Shown here: piece after piece, positions 24,101-34,844 of the stretch
Numbering within the stretch: the first letter of the stretch is position 1
Layout: each line of letters opens with the position of its first letter
Assembly: GCA_963662155.1 (NCBI GenBank)
Contig: OY759264.1
Span: 17,869,142-17,933,141, forward strand
Direction: 5' to 3'
Length of the DNA stretch: 64,000 nt
From: Lamellibrachia columna
Lineage: Eukaryota > Annelida > Polychaeta > Sabellida > Siboglinidae
Program-made: the position numbers and the translations under genes
The notes under the pieces: model-generated
Seen by the model: only the letters and a program-made list of their open reading frames with translations
The model's database searches: none
What the model was told of the DNA's origin: nothing

Positions 24101-24103
24101 CAC
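24037..24103. repeat. (CACG)n microsatellite
   Basis: About 15 tandem 'cacg' tetranucleotides followed by 'cacacaca'. Confidence 0.95.
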
Positions 24104-24200
24104 ACAAGTAGTATAGTACTTGGGGGTATGAGCGCATTTTTTAAAACCCCCCAAAAGCACGTTTTGAGGGGCCGCTACAAGCGCAAAACCAATAAACACA

Positions 24201-24391
24201 CCAAACATACCCTTAAGACCCACCAAAACCCAAATATAAATTGCGCTCATTCCAAACATACCCTTAAGACCCACCAAAACCCAAATATAAATTGCGCTCA
24301 TTCCAAACATACCCTTAAGACCCACCAAAACCCAAATATAAATTGCGCTCATACCAAACATACCTCTAAGGGCCTCCAAAACCCAAATTAG
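24201..24391. repeat. 51-bp tandem repeat, about 3.7 copies
   Basis: The 51-bp unit starting 'ccaaacatacccttaagacc' begins at 24,201, 24,252, 24,303 and 24,354; the first three are almost identical and the last is diverged. Because 51 is a multiple of three, both strands stay open: the - strand gives a 17-residue hydrophobic repeat (KGMFGMSAIYIWVLVGL), the + strand a KHTLKTHQNPNINCAHS repeat. I see no other reason to call either coding. Confidence 0.9.
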
Positions 24392-25005
24392 CCTCATAGT
24401 CTGACCCAGATTAAGGACAAGGGTAAATGAAGCTGCCCGCAGCAACACTTAACTGCCTATTTAAGTACACCCCAAAAGGGCGCACCAAAAAGGCACCACC
24501 GAACAGGAACTGCATTATAAAACAAACACAATTTATTTAAGAAGCAAAAACCTCCAACCAGATAACCGGCCCTTGATCGCCCACCAGCTCGGGAAGTCCC
24601 GGGTTTATACTCCCCAAACTGCTGGGCGATCGTTATAGCGGCACAGCCAATTTTGTCTTTTCCGCCACAATAGAGGCTATTCTTATCTACTCGTTAAATC
24701 CAGACAAGAACAGCCGCAGGACGGATAAGGAGACCTTATGTTACTGTATTAAAACCCCGGGTTATTTTAATACAGCAACATGTTTTGTGTCCAAATTGGC
24801 TACGCTACTACGTTCAGCTAACCAGCCGAAGGCAATTTGTACTGCATAACCCGCGCACTCATTCTAAAATTAGACCACTAATACTCCTTTTGTCCGCTAC
24901 GCGGCGCACTTATAAATAGTACTCCCAAGTGCTCACTACGCGGCGTCATTATACTATTCTGCTAAAGAATAAGACACTTAAAGAAATAAAACTATAGTAA
25001 ATTAT
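24392..25005. other. Upstream region of the DNA polymerase ORF
   Basis: No gene. Two copies of a 'ctacgcggcg' block (about 24,898 and 24,939) and short palindromes lie within 110 bp of the polymerase ATG, followed by AT-rich sequence. They could be promoter or terminus remnants of the mobile element that carried the polymerase. No terminal inverted repeat recognised. Confidence 0.35.
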
Positions 25006-27519
25006 ATGAATAGAAATAATTTATCTAACCCTATGTTATATACAATGGAAGAATTTCAACATCTATCAAAAGATGAAATTATTAAGAAGCTAATTACAGC
25101 TCAAAACTTAATTAAGTTTTTAGCAAGCAGCACTAAACAACCACACAAGAAAGTTAGTGAGTACTTAGATATTATACCATACAAACAACCATCAAAACCT
25201 AAAAACATTAGTAAGTACTTAGACACCCCAACAACAACATCCCCCAAAATACACCCACTCATTAGAACTCAAGCCAGAGCTTTAAAAGGCAGCACAAAAT
25301 CATACCACATAGAAGTTGTAAAAAAAGCAAGCCCTCTAGAACAATTAAACAGATCTAGAGTAGTAATAATTGCTGAACTTACACAAGATCTAAAAGAAAT
25401 GAAGGGATTGAAGTTTGTAGAAACTCTTCGCGTTGAGCTTTATAAACAAGTTAATAAAGAACACCTAACATACAAAATGGTGTATTTTAATTCTACTGCA
25501 CACACTATTATTAATTCTACTGAAATTGTTTCAGCACTAAACAAGTCAGCAGAGCAGGTGATAACTACTATTGGAAAATGGCTATCAGAAGGATCAGGTT
25601 GGATGATAGATAGAGTTTTTAGTCACTTTATTAATATTACAAAATACAAACCATGTAATGGAACAGGTTATATACAACTACCAATAGAGCTTCGGCACTC
25701 TAGAAAAGGACTTATTAATATGAAAAACACTGATAATGAATGCTTTAGATGGTGCCATTTACGGCACTTAAATCCAGTTGTTAAAGACCCCGGCCGCGTT
25801 ACAAAACTACTAAGACAAGCAATTAATAATGTAAACTATGATGGAATTAAATTTCCAGTAGCTATAAACCAATACAATAAAATAGAAAAACAAAACAACA
25901 TCCGTATTAATGTTTTTGGATATGAAGCCAAACAACCACACCCAATTTATATTTCTAAAGAGAAGTTTGACGATCAGTTAGATTTATTATTACTAACAGA
26001 AGAAGAGAACAACCATTATTGTCTCATTGAAGACTTTAATAGATTTATGTATAATCAAACACAACACAAAGAAAGGAAGCATTTTTGTAGGTTTTGTTTG
26101 CAATGTTTTAGTTCAGAAACAATTCTAAATAACCACACCCCAATCTGTCTAACAATAAATGGAGAACAAGCTATTAAAATGCCAAATAAAGATGCTAAAG
26201 TAAAATTCACAAACTACAACAAACAACTAGAAGCTCCATTTGTAATATATGCGGACTTTGAAGCTATAACAGAAAAGATTGATACAGCACGCCCAACCCC
26301 AGCTTCATCATCAACTACTAAGTACCAGCAACACACAGATTGTGGTTATGGATATAAACTTGTTTGTTGTGATGATAAATTTAGTAAACCAGTTCAAATT
26401 TATAGAGGTAAAAATGCAGTAAACAAGTTCTTGTCTAAAATGATAGAAGAAGCAGAATATTGTAAACAAATAAAAGAAAAACACTTTAACCAAGAGATGA
26501 TAATAACACCAAAAGAAGAGCAGCAATTTAAAAAATCAACTAAATGCCATATTTGTAATAAGAAATATACTACAAATGATAAAAAAGTAAGAGATCACTG
26601 CCATATAACAGGAAAATATCGAGGATCTGCTCACGAACTATGCAACCTAAACTATAGAATCTCAGATAAAATTCCAGTCATTTTTCACAACTTGCGAGGG
26701 TATGACTCTCACTTTATTATGCAAGAAATTGGTAAATTTAAATTAGATGTTAATGTAATTCCAAACAACATGGAAAAATACATGGCATTTATGCTAGGTA
26801 AACACCTCACCTTTCTAGACAGCTTTCAATTTATGTCAAGCGCGTTAGATAGATTAGTTAACAACCTACCCTCAGATGCATTCAAATATACTGATGAAGA
26901 GTTTAAGAATAAAATTCAAGCCACTCTTATGAAAAAGAAAGGAGCATACCCATATGATTATATGGATTCCTTTAATAAATTTAAACAAACAACTCTTCCG
27001 CAAAAAGATGAGTTTTATAGTATTTTAACAGATGAGCACATCAGTAATGAAGCATATGATCATGCTAAACAAGTGTGGAAAGTATTTAAATTAAATAATA
27101 TGGGTGAATATCATGATCTGTACCTCAAGTCGGATGTACTACTACTAGCTGATGTATTTGAACAATTTAGAAAAACCTGCTTTGAATCTTATAAACTAGA
27201 TCCATGTCATTATTTTACAAGCCCTGGACTATCTTGGGATGCTATGCTAAAAATGACTGACGTCCAACTTGATCTTATGTCTGATGTTGATATGTACCAA
27301 TTTATTGAAAAAGGAATGCGTGGAGGAATCTCTTGTATTACCCACCGGCACGGTTCTGCCAATAATAAATACATGCAAAACCACGACAAATCTAAGCCGT
27401 CTAAGTATATCATGTATATGGACGCCAATAATCTTTATGGATGGGCCATGTCACAACATCTCCCAACTGGAGGATTTAAATGGCTTACTGAAAAAGCATT
27501 TAAGGTTAAGCTCAAATAA
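25006..27519 (+). CDS. Protein-primed family B DNA polymerase, Polinton/Maverick type, C-terminally truncated
   Basis: An 837-residue uninterrupted ORF, by far the longest in the window. Visible in order: a C2H2-type finger (HFCRFCLQCF..., about residue 358), Exo I Y-A-D-F-E (about 417), a CHIC...DHCH.TGKYRG...LCN zinc/HNH-like insert (about 513-550) typical of Polinton and related viral pPolBs, Exo II FHNLRGYDSHFI (about 560), Exo III YLKSDVLLLADVF (about 706) and polymerase motif A YMDANNLYGWAMSQ (about 804). The ORF stops about 20 residues later, so motif B (KxxxNSxYG) and motif C (DTD) are absent; such proteins usually run several hundred residues further. Nothing homologous follows. The exonuclease half looks intact and AT-rich in codon use. 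No integrase, capsid or packaging ATPase of a Polinton is nearby. It is either a truncated insertion or a captured fragment; polymerisation activity is not expected. Confidence 0.9.
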   Translation: MNRNNLSNPMLYTMEEFQHLSKDEIIKKLITAQNLIKFLASSTKQPHKKVSEYLDIIPYKQPSKPKNISKYLDTPTTTSPKIHPLIRTQARALKGSTKSYHIEVVKKASPLEQLNRSRVVIIAELTQDLKEMKGLKFVETLRVELYKQVNKEHLTYKMVYFNSTAHTIINSTEIVSALNKSAEQVITTIGKWLSEGSGWMIDRVFSHFINITKYKPCNGTGYIQLPIELRHSRKGLINMKNTDNECFRWCHLRHLNPVVKDPGRVTKLLRQAINNVNYDGIKFPVAINQYNKIEKQNNIRINVFGYEAKQPHPIYISKEKFDDQLDLLLLTEEENNHYCLIEDFNRFMYNQTQHKERKHFCRFCLQCFSSETILNNHTPICLTINGEQAIKMPNKDAKVKFTNYNKQLEAPFVIYADFEAITEKIDTARPTPASSSTTKYQQHTDCGYGYKLVCCDDKFSKPVQIYRGKNAVNKFLSKMIEEAEYCKQIKEKHFNQEMIITPKEEQQFKKSTKCHICNKKYTTNDKKVRDHCHITGKYRGSAHELCNLNYRISDKIPVIFHNLRGYDSHFIMQEIGKFKLDVNVIPNNMEKYMAFMLGKHLTFLDSFQFMSSALDRLVNNLPSDAFKYTDEEFKNKIQATLMKKKGAYPYDYMDSFNKFKQTTLPQKDEFYSILTDEHISNEAYDHAKQVWKVFKLNNMGEYHDLYLKSDVLLLADVFEQFRKTCFESYKLDPCHYFTSPGLSWDAMLKMTDVQLDLMSDVDMYQFIEKGMRGGISCITHRHGSANNKYMQNHDKSKPSKYIMYMDANNLYGWAMSQHLPTGGFKWLTEKAFKVKLK

Positions 27520-27787
27520 GTACTGACTGACTCTAAGTCTGAGACTAATTCTGAGTCAGACAGAAAAATTCGGACAACCACGTTTACGCTACGGCTCAGC
27601 CGAGTTACGACAGAGACAACAAGTAAAATTGTCATTTATATATTCTAAGTACACTATTTTGTAAACAATATTTATCACATATATATTATCCTATCATAAA
27701 TATTTTAATCAATCAATGCAAGATAAAGTGAGTATATTTGGTGTTCGCAAAAAGGGCGTGGTTTGTTTACATTGGATACAAGCAATG
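27520..27787. other. Sequence after the truncated polymerase; no feature
   Basis: Starts with a short imperfect palindrome ('gactctaagtctgagactaattctgagtcagac') directly after the stop and continues AT-rich. No continuation of the polymerase in any frame. Confidence 0.4.
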
Positions 27788-27905
27788 TGGGGCGCGGTGG
27801 TCGCGCGTGGGGCGCGGTGGCCGCTTGTGGGGCGCGGTGGTCGTTCGTGGGGCGCGGTGGTCGTGTGTGGGGCGCGGTGGTTGTGTGGGGGCGCGGTAGT
27901 TGTGT
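27788..27905. repeat. 20-bp GC-rich minisatellite
   Basis: Six tandem copies of 'ggggcgcggtggtcgtgtgt', starting at 27,788 and spaced 20 bp (last spacing 19). The GGGGCGCGGTGG half is invariant and the other half varies. Strong G/C strand asymmetry. Confidence 0.9.
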
Positions 27906-28544
27906 GATCTCGTTCTCTAAACTCGCTATACTACCTTCTGTGATCAGCTGTTTAGGGAGTATCTCATCAAGCATCATCATCAGTCAAGATGGCCGGATTT
28001 TACAGGAATTTCGAATCGTTATTTGGTTCGTATTCATGTTTTATATGCTTTACTAAATTATATCAAGTACTATCATTTAGATTCCCTAAGCAAGTATGTA
28101 TGGTGTCTCCTAGTTATGACTTTATTGAGAATGTACCTCTATAAAAATTAGATTCTATTGGGGAGCACACATAAATCCTATTGATATCAGCAGCGCCACC
28201 TATCGACGTCCCCAATCTGGTAGATTCAATCGATACCGCTGTCACGGATTGAGGTTTCATAACGATGTGGTGCATCAACGATCTCGTGAATTATAAAATG
28301 TTTCGCAGCATGGAGGGAGCAATGTTTACTGCAGTGAATTCGGCACAGGGCCATTGACGTAAGGTTGCAAATTTTTTGATTTAATGAAGCTGGTGGCTAG
28401 GACGTGTCTTGATGTTATAATAACGTTTTAACTTATTAAGATTACGGCAAACTTAGTCATGATGAGAGCTGTGGCTCCTAGATTGGGTTTGTATGTACAT
28501 TATAATTGTTTTGTACTTGTGTGAATAGTCTGGCATGTATGTTG
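27906..28544. other. No gene recognised
   Basis: Mixed-composition sequence, possibly the 5' non-coding part of the DIRS-type element that follows; no boundary identified. Confidence 0.35.
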
Positions 28545-28870
28545 GCTAACGCGCACTGAACGACTATGGCCTGTGAGTTAATGTACATTGGCCAACTATG
28601 GCATTGGAAGATAGCTTACATCGACCAACTTTGGTCTGTGAGATCACTTATTTGAACCATACTGACCGACTATGGCATGTGACATAACTTATATTGGCCG
28701 ACTATGGCACGTGATATAACTTATATTGGCCGACTATGGCACGTGATATAACTTATATTGGCCGACTATGGCACGTGGTATAACTTATGTTGGCCGACTA
28801 TGGCATGTGGTATAACTTATATTGGCCGACTATGGCATGTGAGATAATTTGCGTCGACCGACTTTGGTCC
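28545..28870. repeat. 32-bp minisatellite
   Basis: About ten copies of a 32-bp unit, 'ggccgactatggcacgtg' plus 'atataacttatatt'. Copies starting at 28,696, 28,728, 28,760, 28,792 and 28,824 are nearly perfect; those from 28,545 to 28,690 and the last at 28,855 are degenerate. Confidence 0.85.
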
Positions 28871-28889
28871 GGCAGTGTGAAATTGTGCA

Positions 28890-30050
28890 GCTAATGTTAC
28901 AGGATGCCACCAATCCAACAATCGGAGAGTGCGAGGGCCACGGCTGTAGCAGGGCGCCCCCACAGACGGATGTCGTTGATCCGACAGCGGCACAGCATAA
29001 TGAGACGGTTCGCATAGCTACAGCGGGCGGTCTGCGAGCAGCTCGTCGTCAGTGGGATGCTGCCGCGGAGGGTCGTTTTGATGCGACAGATCGAACGGCT
29101 CCATCACGAGATGCGTGTGATGCGTGAACTGTCGCAGTCTGTTCTCCCCAATGTTGCAGCTTCAGCAACGGCATCAGTAGGTGATCAAGGGGCATCATCG
29201 GTTGTGGCACCAAGCAGCCAGGGCGCTGACCCGACTGCGTCTATGAGTCGGCAGGATGTGGCTCCGGTGGCGTCGGCAGGACGTGGTTCCTGTGGAATCC
29301 ATGACTCGGCAGGATGTTGCTCCGCTGGCGTCCACGAGTCATCAGGATGCAGGTCCGGTGGCGTTGGCCAGTGGCATGGATTCAGTCAATTATCTCCCAA
29401 TTTGTAATGCGCACAGTATCCCTTCATGCCCATGTTCCCGAGAAAGTAAGAGCAAATGTGTGGTCTGGGGAGTATGTTGATTTGCATGCCTTGCTCCCGG
29501 AAATCAGCCTGGCTCAGCAGGATTTCTCGTTAACTGTCCGGCCGGGGGAGATAATGGGAATCCTGCGGTCTGCGTTGCCCCTAAGCCCAAAGCTGAATTC
29601 CAATCTTTCATGCAAAGGTTTAAGGCTTTCCATATTTACATGTCTGTTTTTCTCCTGAAACCGGAGAATTCTCTTCATGCGCCCAAAGATGCTTAAATAT
29701 ATGCACACAGTTAGACATTTGGCAGAGCGTGTGGGAAACTGACGAGGGTATGATGAGCCGTTCATGGCATTTAGGAGTATGGAGGGGTGGTCTTGGGTCA
29801 GCGTGAATTATGAGCTGTGGCTAAACGCAGCACAGCAGCCGCAACCCAGGGTGGCACCGCAAGGGAGGGAATCTCCCTTTCTCGACAGGGTGCCGGTAAC
29901 AGATCCACCGGCTATTGCTATGCGTTCGACCTGGGCCAGCAATACAAACACAATCCCTGTCGCTACAGGTATTTCATACCCCCTATCCACCCTGGGATTA
30001 TATGTCCAAAATCACAAGCGCCAATATCTGCCAGTTTCGCCAGCAGCTCT
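28890..30050 (+). pseudogene. DIRS-type retroelement gag (frameshifted)
   Basis: GC-rich sequence whose frames together show DIRS-type gag patterns: 'HVPEKVRANVWSGEYVDL' with 'HALLPE' (29,422-29,500), 'FHIYMSVFLLKPENSLHAP' (29,627), 'FRSMEGWSWVSVNYELW' (29,764-29,820), then a Cys-rich 'YCYAFDLGQQYKHNPCRY' (about 29,911), like the CxF...C...CxxxH knuckle of this group. The early part (28,890-29,390) has Gln/Ala/Ser-rich frames and an internal 'gactcggcaggatgt...' tandem. Frame changes occur at about 29,400, 29,700 and 29,830, so no full protein can be made. Confidence 0.65.
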
Positions 30051-31640
30051 AAGTGAGGTATTGCAAGGGTATGATGTTGTTAGAAGTCAGCATCTTGTCA
30101 ACGGGTTTAGTACAGGTTTTGGAATTGGATGTGCCAGTGCAGAAAGGCGAAGGTGTCATAAACATGAGGTCCGCTTTTAAATTTCCATAGGAAATAGATC
30201 TGAAACTCAAGAAAGAGTTAGCCCTGATGAGGATTTTGGGCCCCTTTGATGTACCACCAATTGATCCTGCTTAGAATATATGTCTACTGGGCATCGTATC
30301 TAAGAAAGAGCCAGGAGAATTTCGAGTGATCCATAATTTGTCTCACCCAGAGGGGCCTTCAGTTAATGATTACATGCCCCTTCAATTTTCCTCGGTGCAC
30401 CACGCAACAATGCAGGATGCAATTTCTTTTCTTAAGGAATCCGAATCAATAGTTTTCATGACTAAAGTAGACATTGAGCCAGCTTTCCGGATCATTCCAG
30501 AGGCACCGAAGGACGCACCACTGTTATGATTTAAATAGAGAGATAGGTGCAACATGGATGTCGTGTAAACGATTGGAAGTTGCGAGTGCATGTTTAATAT
30601 TTTAAACACTCAATACTGCATTAGAATAGGTGGCGATGAACAAACTCGGGGTAACAAAAGTTGTACATGTAATTGAAGACTTTTTTGTTTATGGCATATT
30701 CCCTGGAAATATGCGAACGTGATATGAAGGTATTTATTGACCTATGTAAGCAAACTGGGGTCCCGTTGACAGCAGGAAAGATCGTGGGTCGAGCGACAGT
30801 GAGTATCACTTCGGACGCAGTGAGTATGGAGGCCCGATTACCCGAAGACAAAATAGCACAATACAGATAGCGACTGCTGCCATTTCTGGAGAAGCAGAAA
30901 GTCGCGCTTAGAAAGCTGCATTCCCTTGTAGGGGTGTTGAATTTTGCATGCTCCGTTATCGTGCCAGTGAGGGCTTTCCTTAGGAGATTAATAGCCTTGA
31001 CTTTGGGTGTTTCTAGACTGCATTACCACATATGACTGACCAGGAAAGTGAAGCTACATCTGGTAACATGGCAGGATCTTCTGACAGGTTTTAATGGCAA
31101 GGATTCCTTCTTGGATGAGAACTTGATGACTGGGGACTACCTACAGTTGTTCACAGACGCTTCAGGGGCATGAGCTATGGAGCAGTGCGTAGACCAGAGT
31201 GGTTTTGGGGTTGGTAGCCCAATTCATGGCTTGCACTAAACATTACTGGAGTTGTATCCGATTGTGGCAGCTGTGGACTTATGGGATGTTTCTTGGGCTA
31301 ACAATTGTGTCTGCTTCTTCACAAATAATGAGGCCTTGTTCTCAATTATTAATAAGTAGACGCCCGGGGAGCCTTGTGTGATGGTTTTAGTGCGCAGGTT
31401 GATTATGACATGCTTGCGCTGTAATGTTAACTTTACAGCTCGTCATGTGCCGGATCGTGACAATACTTTACCTGACAAACTTCCCGTTGTCAGATTGACG
31501 ACTTCAGTGCGTTGGCTCCATGTGTCAATTGCGAACCAGCGAGAGTGCAGTTCCACGTGTCCCCAGCTGCCTTATGGACACTGTAGAACGACTCATGCAG
31601 ACGTCTCTGGAATCCTCATATAGAGCGCAGTATGAGCGGG
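30046..31640 (+). pseudogene. DIRS-type reverse transcriptase and RNase H
   Basis: RT begins with 'LQGYD' and 'LVNGFSTGFGIG' (30,060-30,130), then 'LGIVSKKEPGEFRVIHNLS' (30,283-30,345), 'SVNDYMP', and motif A 'MTKVDIEPAFRIIP' (30,457-30,500). The catalytic YxDD position reads VIED (about 30,668-30,680), so a key Asp is lost. The thumb follows ('SMEARLPEDKI', 30,826), then RNase H 'LQLFTDASGA' (31,141-31,170) and 'CNVNFTARHVPDRDNTLPD' (31,414-31,470). Several in-frame stops (for example about 30,271 and 30,528) interrupt it. This layout is that of DIRS-group tyrosine-recombinase retroelements. Confidence 0.8.
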
Positions 31641-32400
31641 CATGATCCAAGCTGGTAGGGGTTTACCAGTCATCGTTCCCACTTTGCCAGTGTCAGTCGC
31701 CATGATGATGCCCAATTACATAATGCAGCTTTGGCTTCTGTTATTTCCACAGTCTCAGCCATTTTTTTTAAAGCTAAGAATTGTATTATTTCCAGACTTC
31801 TAGCAGAGGCCCAGAACATAGGAACAATGTCTGATCTCTGATTGCCAATACTTGCCCATCTCCTATATATTAGACCGCTGCCAAATGTGCTTACTTCGAA
31901 TTATAAATGTGTCATGATTCGTGCCATGATGGTTCTGACCTTTAGCGCTCATTTGCGTGTTTGTCATATGGTCCCCGATCCAGCAGCGTAGTGCAAGGGT
32001 CCTTCCACTTTAGGGAAGTAACACTGAATGGTGACATGCTCACATTTTCATTTAGGCAATTTAAGCATATTGGTAGGTAGACAGGGCCCTAAGCATATTG
32101 GTAGACAGGGTCCTAAGCATTTGCAGGTTAATGGACAGCGTATCTCAGGCACATCTATTTACCCAGCCACAAGACTCAGACTTTTTTTGAAGTTAGGGTT
32201 TCAATGCAGAAGCACGAACATGCATACACAGATGGCACTCCAGTTCTGCAGAGGGAGTTTGATATAACAGCGTCTGCTGGGATTCAGTGGGTTGAGTACT
32301 AATTAAGGGTCACAGTTTCAGAGTTGGGGCGGCCACATCTGCAGCATCAGGGGGCTGCCTAACTCGAGCTCAGCCTAAAAGACACGTATAATAACCCCTG
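31641..32400 (+). pseudogene. DIRS-type tyrosine recombinase remnant
   Basis: After the RNase H, a frame gives 'RAMMVLTFSAHLRVCHMV' (31,919-31,972), corresponding to the first catalytic Arg (LR...E) helix of tyrosine recombinases, and a later frame gives 'GHSFRVGAATSAASGG' (32,308-32,355), the H-x-x-R motif in the form characteristic of DIRS/Ngaro recombinases. The nucleophilic Tyr segment is not found after the stops near 32,375. Replaces the DDE integrase of LTR elements. Confidence 0.75.
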
Positions 32401-33240
32401 GGCTGAGTAGCTGAAGGAATAGACGATCTGTTGGATTGTGTCCACCATACTTCTAACTAGTGGAACTTTGCTGGCATGCGCAATAGTCAAGTTAACATTG
32501 TGTCCTTTGCCATGAGTGTAGATGGCGTCCCATCAGCTACATGTCTGATTCGTGCTTGCACTCCATAATGGACGCCAGCCAGATTAGGGATGGACCATTC
32601 ATTTTATGGGGGCGGATTGGATTTGTTTAATTTTTGTTTGCCATATTAATTGGTGTGGAAGCACGTGTGTATGTGCGTACGGCTATTTACGCGCCTGAGC
32701 TCACAGCAAACGCCTGTCCATAACGGACGCTTTTCCTAGTGCCATTGTTCGCCATACACATGTTTCACTGTATTTTAGTTATCAGTTTTGTGACAAGTAT
32801 CAACCGGGAATCCGTGTGAGTCACCGACGAGATTTAGTACAGTGTCAGTGGCCTACATAACAATTAAGACTGTATAGTATTCTGGGTGGTATCCGCCGCA
32901 TAGGCAACCCCTACTTTGGTCACCAATGGGCAGCGGTGGTGACCGGGAGTTCTCAAACAAATTACTTTTTTTCCCGGGAATCATTCGTATCGTATATATG
33001 TGCCTGTGTTCTGTCGTATTACATTCGCGTTTGCTTCCATTTATTTGGCTGCTTAGCTATAATAACTACCAGTATGTGAGTGACGGGTAAGCGTAATTTG
33101 CACTACAAACGCCGCACGGCGTTTACGGTTAAGATGATTTGAACGTCCGGAAAAACGAAGTCGGCTTGGAGATCCTTTCACTTGTGTGTATTACTTTTAT
33201 GTTTAAGACTGACTGAACCTTAGCCTCGATTATCCAGGCT
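32401..33240. other. No gene; short perfect hairpin at 33,107
   Basis: Possibly the 3' non-coding end of the DIRS element. An 8-bp-arm hairpin with a 2-nt loop (aaacgccg-ca-cggcgttt) lies at 33,107-33,124. No coding signal. Confidence 0.4.
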
Positions 33241-33259
33241 CCGCGCTGTGGCGCCACCG

Positions 33260-33545
33260 TTACGAGTCGCACGTGCTATTGACAGAGCAAGAGTCGTTAA
33301 ATTTAGAGTTTGCACTGAAAGAAAAACAGTTTGCCTGCATCAAGAACATTGCTGATGGACGTGATGTGATTGGAATACTTCCTATAGGGTACGGAAAACC
33401 CTCATATACACAATTCTCCCTCGTGTACCCGGCAAGCATATCGGCTGGCACATGTTGACATGATGTTGTTGCCTTGGTCATCGGAAGAAAGACTACTCGT
33501 GGGCCTTGCCCTTGGTGCTGTTCACCCGAGGCTGAACGATACTGG
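33260..33545 (+). pseudogene. RecQ-like helicase fragment: motifs 0 and I
   Basis: The + frame reads 'LKEKQFACIKNIADGRDVIG' followed by 'ILPIGYGKPS', the Q-motif/Walker A region of RecQ-type superfamily 2 helicases (usual form LPTGYGKS). The Thr and Ser of the ATP-binding loop are replaced by Ile and Pro, and the frame ends at a stop (33,456) soon after. A GT donor-like site 'ctggtaagcc' lies at about 33,543. A matching motif II fragment lies 6 kb downstream on the same strand, so this is part of one broken gene or of a helicase-bearing mobile element. Confidence 0.65.
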
Positions 33546-33913
33546 TAAGCCATTGTATTGATTTTAGTTTCATGCATATGCCATAATATGGCTGACTATT
33601 ACAGTAACGCAGCTTTCTCGTGTCACTCGTGGTTCATCATGTTTGCATCGCAATCAAGTTAGTCGGTTATAAAAAGGCACCTGAAAACAGGTCAAAATAA
33701 GTTGCGATTTGGGGCTCTTAAGAACCCCTTGTTTTTTGTAAAGCATTATTTTAATAAATTGATTAAATTTTATACAATCAAATAAAACTTGCATACACCT
33801 ATATTACTTCCTAATTAGCTTTCCTAGTACCTACATGGTACACCCGTTGGCGTTGGTTCCATGGTTCCGTTCCGTATTGCAGTTACACTAATAATTTCTT
33901 TTTTATTATAATA
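33546..33913. other. Helicase intron-like sequence
   Basis: No feature except a 'gccataatatggc' palindrome (33,580-33,592) that recurs at 37,954-37,966 just outside the far end of the transposon. Confidence 0.4.
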
Positions 33914-34745
33914 TGCCAGTAATCGTTTACTTAACTGGCCTAAATTATTAGGGCTTTATGCCAACGGTTTTCCCAGCATTTTTATACCTGAATGCGTTCC
34001 TTACATCATTCCGCATATGCTCCAGTAAAAAAGTTCATGTTCTTTAAAAATATTGTGTTTTAGGCCACTTTTAATCAGTTTTACACATCAAAACAGCGGA
34101 ACCGATTGCTTGATAAATGGCGTGTGTGCGATTTGCGCATTAGTCACGCCTCGGTGCCATCAGAACCGCGAAGGTGGTGTTTGTGTGTATTAGGCATACA
34201 ATTACGCAACGTAAATAAAAATGAAGAAAAAAAATGAGAAAATAGGCTCCAAAAATGTTTCAAGCAAAGAAATTCTAAAAAAAAAATTAAAACATTCTCC
34301 ACAGTTTTCATATTAAACGCAACGTTTGTAGAACACATACAGTCACTTCTAACGTAATATTTCATATTTTATTTAATGAAATATTTGATGTTGCAAATAT
34401 TATTTGAATGAAAATTATGTGGTCGATATTAGATGTTACAACTACAAGGGACATCTCATTGCATGTCATTGTTAATATAACTTAATTTAAAAGAATGCAT
34501 GGGTTAAATTACCTGTCGTTTGGTGAACAAAGATTATTGTTTTTGTAATAAAAATATATTGATGATATTGCATGTCATGCGCATGCACAACTTTAAAGGG
34601 ACAACTCATTGCCTGTCATTGTTAATATAATTAAATTTAAAAGAATGCAGTTGTTAAATTATCTGTCGTTTGGTGAACAAAGTTTTTTTTTTAAATTATG
34701 CTGATATTGCATGTCTGGTTTCCTTCTGATGGGGAGGGAGGGAGT
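33914..34745 (+). repeat. Left terminal inverted repeat
   Basis: Matches the right end in inverted orientation. It contains an extra internal tandem duplication: the segment 'cattgttaatat' through 'gtcgtttggtgaacaaag' at about 34,455-34,590 is repeated at 34,605-34,720, which explains its greater length. Confidence 0.8.
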
Positions 34746-34844
34746 TGAAACAGTTGTCAGTAAATTCATTCTGCACCATCGTCGTTCAGCATTCTGTAAA
34801 AGAAGGATCCCATCAAGGTTAAAAGAAAGTCGTCCATCTCAGTC

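Noticed and set aside
24201..24391. CRISPR-like look of the 51-bp repeat
   Set aside because: Units are contiguous with no unique spacers, in a eukaryotic setting; it is a simple tandem repeat.
28660..28870. CRISPR-like look of the 32-bp repeat
   Set aside because: Head-to-tail minisatellite without spacers.
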